A program made the translations under genes and the position numbers. A DNA stretch of 35,935 bases. Source: Vulcanimicrobiota bacterium. GTDB lineage: Bacteria; Vulcanimicrobiota; Vulcanimicrobiia; Vulcanimicrobiales; Vulcanimicrobiaceae. Positions 33,699-35,935 of this stretch are shown here, one piece after another. Below the pieces are notes generated by a model. It saw only the letters and a list, made by a program, of their open reading frames with translations, was not told the DNA's origin and searched no databases. The stretch covers positions 570-36,504 of the forward strand of contig PLTN01000090.1 in assembly GCA_003164495.1 (NCBI GenBank). The letters are read 5' to 3'. The stretch's first letter is position 1. Every line of letters starts with the position of its first letter.

Positions 33699-34011
33699 AT
33701 GAAATCGTTACCGGGAGCCAAGCTGAACCCCCCTGGGAATCGCGGTAGCCGCCGGCTGCACCGCCCTGATTGCGTCGCTGCTCATCGCGTTGCCGATGTG
33801 GGGATTCGGCGGCATGATGGGTGGCGGAGGATCCGGATGGATGTCCGGATATGGGCACTCGATGGGCTTCGGCGCGATGTGGCTGGGCGCCGCGGTTGCT
33901 GCCGGCTTCACGGGACTTGTCTTCGCGTGGATCTACAACGCCGTCTGCGCCCGACGACCTGCAGGCAATGACTCCGAAGCGCAGGTTTCGCGACCTCCGG
34001 TTGCACGCTGA
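33699..34011 (+). CDS. DUF5676-like small membrane protein (frameshift)
   Basis: ATG 33699 has AGGA seven bases upstream. Its frame soon becomes arginine-rich, but dropping one C from the six-C run at 33728-33733 gives KLNPLGIAVAAGCTALIASL, then a glycine/methionine-rich linker (WGFGGMMGGGGSGWMSGYGH) and a second membrane helix ending in LVFAWIYNAVC. That is about 103 residues with two membrane segments and the (A)W.YN ending known from DUF5676 proteins, which often accompany copper or mercury genes. It lies just before csoR-copA. Confidence 0.65.
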
Positions 34012-34061
34012 GAGAGAAGATGATTGCGGAAGCCATGCGAAGAGCGACCTTGGCAGACGGT

Positions 34062-34099
34062 GGTGTGGGACACCCGGGGAGGGGGTGTGATATTATGGC
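34062..34099 (+). promoter_or_regulatory. probable CsoR operator and promoter
   Basis: GC-rich inverted repeats are stacked just upstream of csoR: GGTGT-GGG-ACACC (34062-34074) and ACACCC / GGGTGT (34070-34075 and 34083-34088). A TATTAT box follows directly. CsoR operators in other bacteria are G/C-tract dyads of this kind over the promoter of the csoR-copA operon, so autoregulation by copper is likely. Confidence 0.6.
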
Positions 34100-34102
34100 G
34101 AC

Positions 34103-34414
34103 ATGCCCAAGAAGCCCGTTGCTCGCCGGAAGACCTCCAGTCTCGATGCCGAGCGGAAAGCCGACGTAATCAACCGTCTCAAAACCGTGCGCGGTGTGAC
34201 TGACGGGATTCTCAAGATGATCGAAGAGGACGTCTATTGCGTCGACGTCCTCAAGCAGATTTCGGCGACGCGAGCGAGTCTCGACCGCGTCGCTCGCATC
34301 ATGCTCGAAAATCACTTCGCGCATTGTTTCGTCGACGCGGTCAAGAAGGGCGATACGGACGCTGCGGTTGCCGAGCTGATGGCGACGCTGAACTTCCACC
34401 GGGAACTCGTCTGA
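34103..34414 (+). CDS. csoR: CsoR-family copper-sensing repressor
   Basis: All-helical repressor of 103 residues. [20 protein letters not shown] is followed by the Cu(I) ligands: cysteine in EDVYCVDVL and histidine/cysteine in ENHFAHC. That C-H-C set marks copper sensing rather than nickel/cobalt RcnR. It overlaps copA by one base (TGATG) and has a dyad operator upstream, so it should repress its own operon until copper binds. Confidence 0.88.
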   Translation: MPKKPVARRKTSSLDAERKADVINRLKTVRGVTDGILKMIEEDVYCVDVLKQISATRASLDRVARIMLENHFAHCFVDAVKKGDTDAAVAELMATLNFHRELV

Positions 34415-35935
34415 TGGCGACGACGCTCGCAGCCGGAGCCGACCCGGTTTGCGGGATGGAGGTCGACGCTACATCCGAGCACCGCCTCGATTGGAACGGT
34501 AACGTCGTCCACTTTTGCAGCGCCGGGTGCCGCGAGAAGTTCGCCGCGCACCCGGAGCGCTATTCCGGCGACGCGCAAACGGCGGAGGCTCCGGCGCCTC
34601 CCGTGGACACGATCTACACCTGTCCGATGCATCCGGAAATCCGGCGCGACGCTCCCGGAAGCTGCCCCATCTGCGGCATGGCGCTCGAGTCGCTCGTCGT
34701 GACTGCGGACGAAGGTCCGAATCATGAACTAATCGACATGACGCGGCGTTTGTGGATTGGCGCGGTCCTCACGGCTCCGGTCTTCGTGCTCGAGATGGGC
34801 GGCCACGTTCCCGCGTTCGGCTTGCACCGGCTGGTGCCGCCGCTCGTCGCGACGTGGGTCGAGTTCGTGCTGTCGACGCCGGTCGTGCTGTGGGGCGGCT
34901 GGCCGTTCTTTGAACGCGCGTGGGCCTCGGTCGTCAACCGCAGTCTTAACATGTTCAGCCTGATTGCGCTCGGCACCGGTGCCGCGTATCTCTACAGCGT
35001 GGTTGCGACGTTCGCTCCGGGCTTCTTCCCGGCCGGTTTTCGCGGCATGGATGGCACCGTCGCCGTGTACTTCGAGGCTGCCGCCGTCATCACGGTGCTG
35101 GTGCTCCTCGGGCAGGTCCTCGAACTGCGTGCACGCGAGCAGACCGGCGGCGCAATCCGCGCGTTGCTGAATCTTGGGCCGAAGACGGCGCGCCGGATTA
35201 CGAGCGGTGGCGAGGACGAAGAAATCTCGCTAGGCGAAGTACACGTGGGCGACCGTCTTCGCGTGCGCCCGGGAGACGGCATCCCCGTGGACGGAGTGGT
35301 TCTCGAGGGCGGCAGCGCGGTTGATGAATCGATGGTCACCGGCGAGTCGATGCCGGTGGCAAAAGCCGCGGGCGATGCCCTCATCGGCGGAACGGTAAAC
35401 GGTACCGGTTCGCTCGTCATGCGAGCGGACGCGGTCGGCGCCGACACGATGCTCTCGCGCATCGTGGCGATGGTCGCCGAAGCGCAGCGCAGCCGCGCGC
35501 CGATTCAGCGCATGGCCGACACCGTCGCGGGCTACTTCGTACCGGCAGTCCTCGTTGCCGCCACCATCGCATTTGCCGCCTGGGCAATTTGGGGACCAGC
35601 ACCGGCGCTCGCCTACGCGCTCGTCGCCGCCGTATCGGTCGTGATCATCGCTTGCCCGTGTGCGCTCGGGCTCGCCACGCCGATGAGTATTGGGGTCGCC
35701 GTCGGCAAAGGCGCGACTGCCGGCGTCCTCATCAAGTCCGCCGAGGCATTGGAACGTCTGGAAAAAGTGAACGTGCTCGTCATCGACAAGACCGGCACGC
35801 TTACCGAGGGCCGCCCTAAGGTGACGGCGGTGGTGTCCGAATCTGGCCTTTCGGAGGCGGACATCCTCCGTTTCGCGGCGAGTCTCGAACGTCTCAGCGA
35901 ACATCCCCTTGCGGCGGCGATCGTCGCGGCCGCGA
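34414..35935 (+). CDS. copA: Cu(I)-translocating P-type ATPase, 3' partial
   Basis: Second copper-exporting ATPase, open to the window end (507 residues visible). The N-terminus has YHS (DPVCGMEV and FCSAGC) and a heavy-metal-binding segment ([16 protein letters not shown]), then membrane segments, [21 protein letters not shown] and [11 protein letters not shown]. It is closely similar along its visible length to the ATPase at 17307-19605 but is intact here. ATG 34414 overlaps the csoR stop. No frameshift is seen in the visible part. Confidence 0.93.
   Translation, partial: MATTLAAGADPVCGMEVDATSEHRLDWNGNVVHFCSAGCREKFAAHPERYSGDAQTAEAPAPPVDTIYTCPMHPEIRRDAPGSCPICGMALESLVVTADEGPNHELIDMTRRLWIGAVLTAPVFVLEMGGHVPAFGLHRLVPPLVATWVEFVLSTPVVLWGGWPFFERAWASVVNRSLNMFSLIALGTGAAYLYSVVATFAPGFFPAGFRGMDGTVAVYFEAAAVITVLVLLGQVLELRAREQTGGAIRALLNLGPKTARRITSGGEDEEISLGEVHVGDRLRVRPGDGIPVDGVVLEGGSAVDESMVTGESMPVAKAAGDALIGGTVNGTGSLVMRADAVGADTMLSRIVAMVAEAQRSRAPIQRMADTVAGYFVPAVLVAATIAFAAWAIWGPAPALAYALVAAVSVVIIACPCALGLATPMSIGVAVGKGATAGVLIKSAEALERLEKVNVLVIDKTGTLTEGRPKVTAVVSESGLSEADILRFAASLERLSEHPLAAAIVAAA

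Noticed and set aside
1..35935. CRISPR array, rRNA or phage structural genes
   Set aside because: No regularly spaced repeats, rRNA-like sequence or capsid/tail genes were seen; only relics of mobile elements are present.

Overview
The window is a high-GC bacterial chromosome segment with dense, mostly short-spaced genes on both strands. Gene content (aerobic bd oxidase, several c-type cytochromes, Tat-exported molybdoenzyme, RND/TolC efflux, Cu(I) ATPases with CsoR) points to a Gram-negative-type, respiring, environmental bacterium. The mixture would fit one of the poorly cultivated phyla, but the sequence alone does not fix the phylum.

Layout. 1-4311: RND efflux permease (5' end outside the window) and its TolC partner. 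4320-8251: a compact operon of sulfide:quinone oxidoreductase, a 38-residue protein, cydA and cydB. 8605-11280: ECHDC3-like crotonase, TrxB-like flavoprotein and a frameshifted methyltransferase. 11424-14914: heterodimeric ABC exporter resembling CydDC (minus strand). 15548-17073: sulfite dehydrogenase SorAB-like pair. 17307-20081: Cu(I) P-type ATPase (frameshifted) divergent from an ICMT-like methyltransferase. 20268-22943: TsdA-like dihaem thiosulfate dehydrogenase, YeiH-like exporter (frameshifted) and a CDO-like cupin. 23084-25238: methyltransferase, a remnant of a second methyltransferase and a chimeric metallophosphoesterase/AbiEii ORF. 25486-28464: solute-binding protein, alpha/beta hydrolase and LLM flavin monooxygenase. 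28465-30291: a junkyard of mobile-element debris, including two oppositely oriented halves of one tRNA-Thr gene, a DUF932-like tail, two tiny membrane proteins and fused IS1380/IS256 transposase fragments. 30413-32856: signalling genes (LuxR-type HTH, HD-GYP, STAS-like). 32826-35935: truncated methyltransferase, small proteins, then csoR-copA (copA runs off the window).

Taken together, 4.3-23 kb reads as a reduced-sulfur respiration region: SQR feeds quinol to a bd oxidase (a type known to tolerate sulfide), TsdA and SorAB oxidise thiosulfate and sulfite with electrons passed to c-type cytochromes, CydDC may support bd assembly and thiol export, and YeiH and the cupin may handle sulfur products. 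The cydDC and sorAB operons share an unusual repeated leader sequence. At least four otherwise intact genes are broken by single small indels, several in C/G runs, so assembly error must be considered before calling them pseudogenes.
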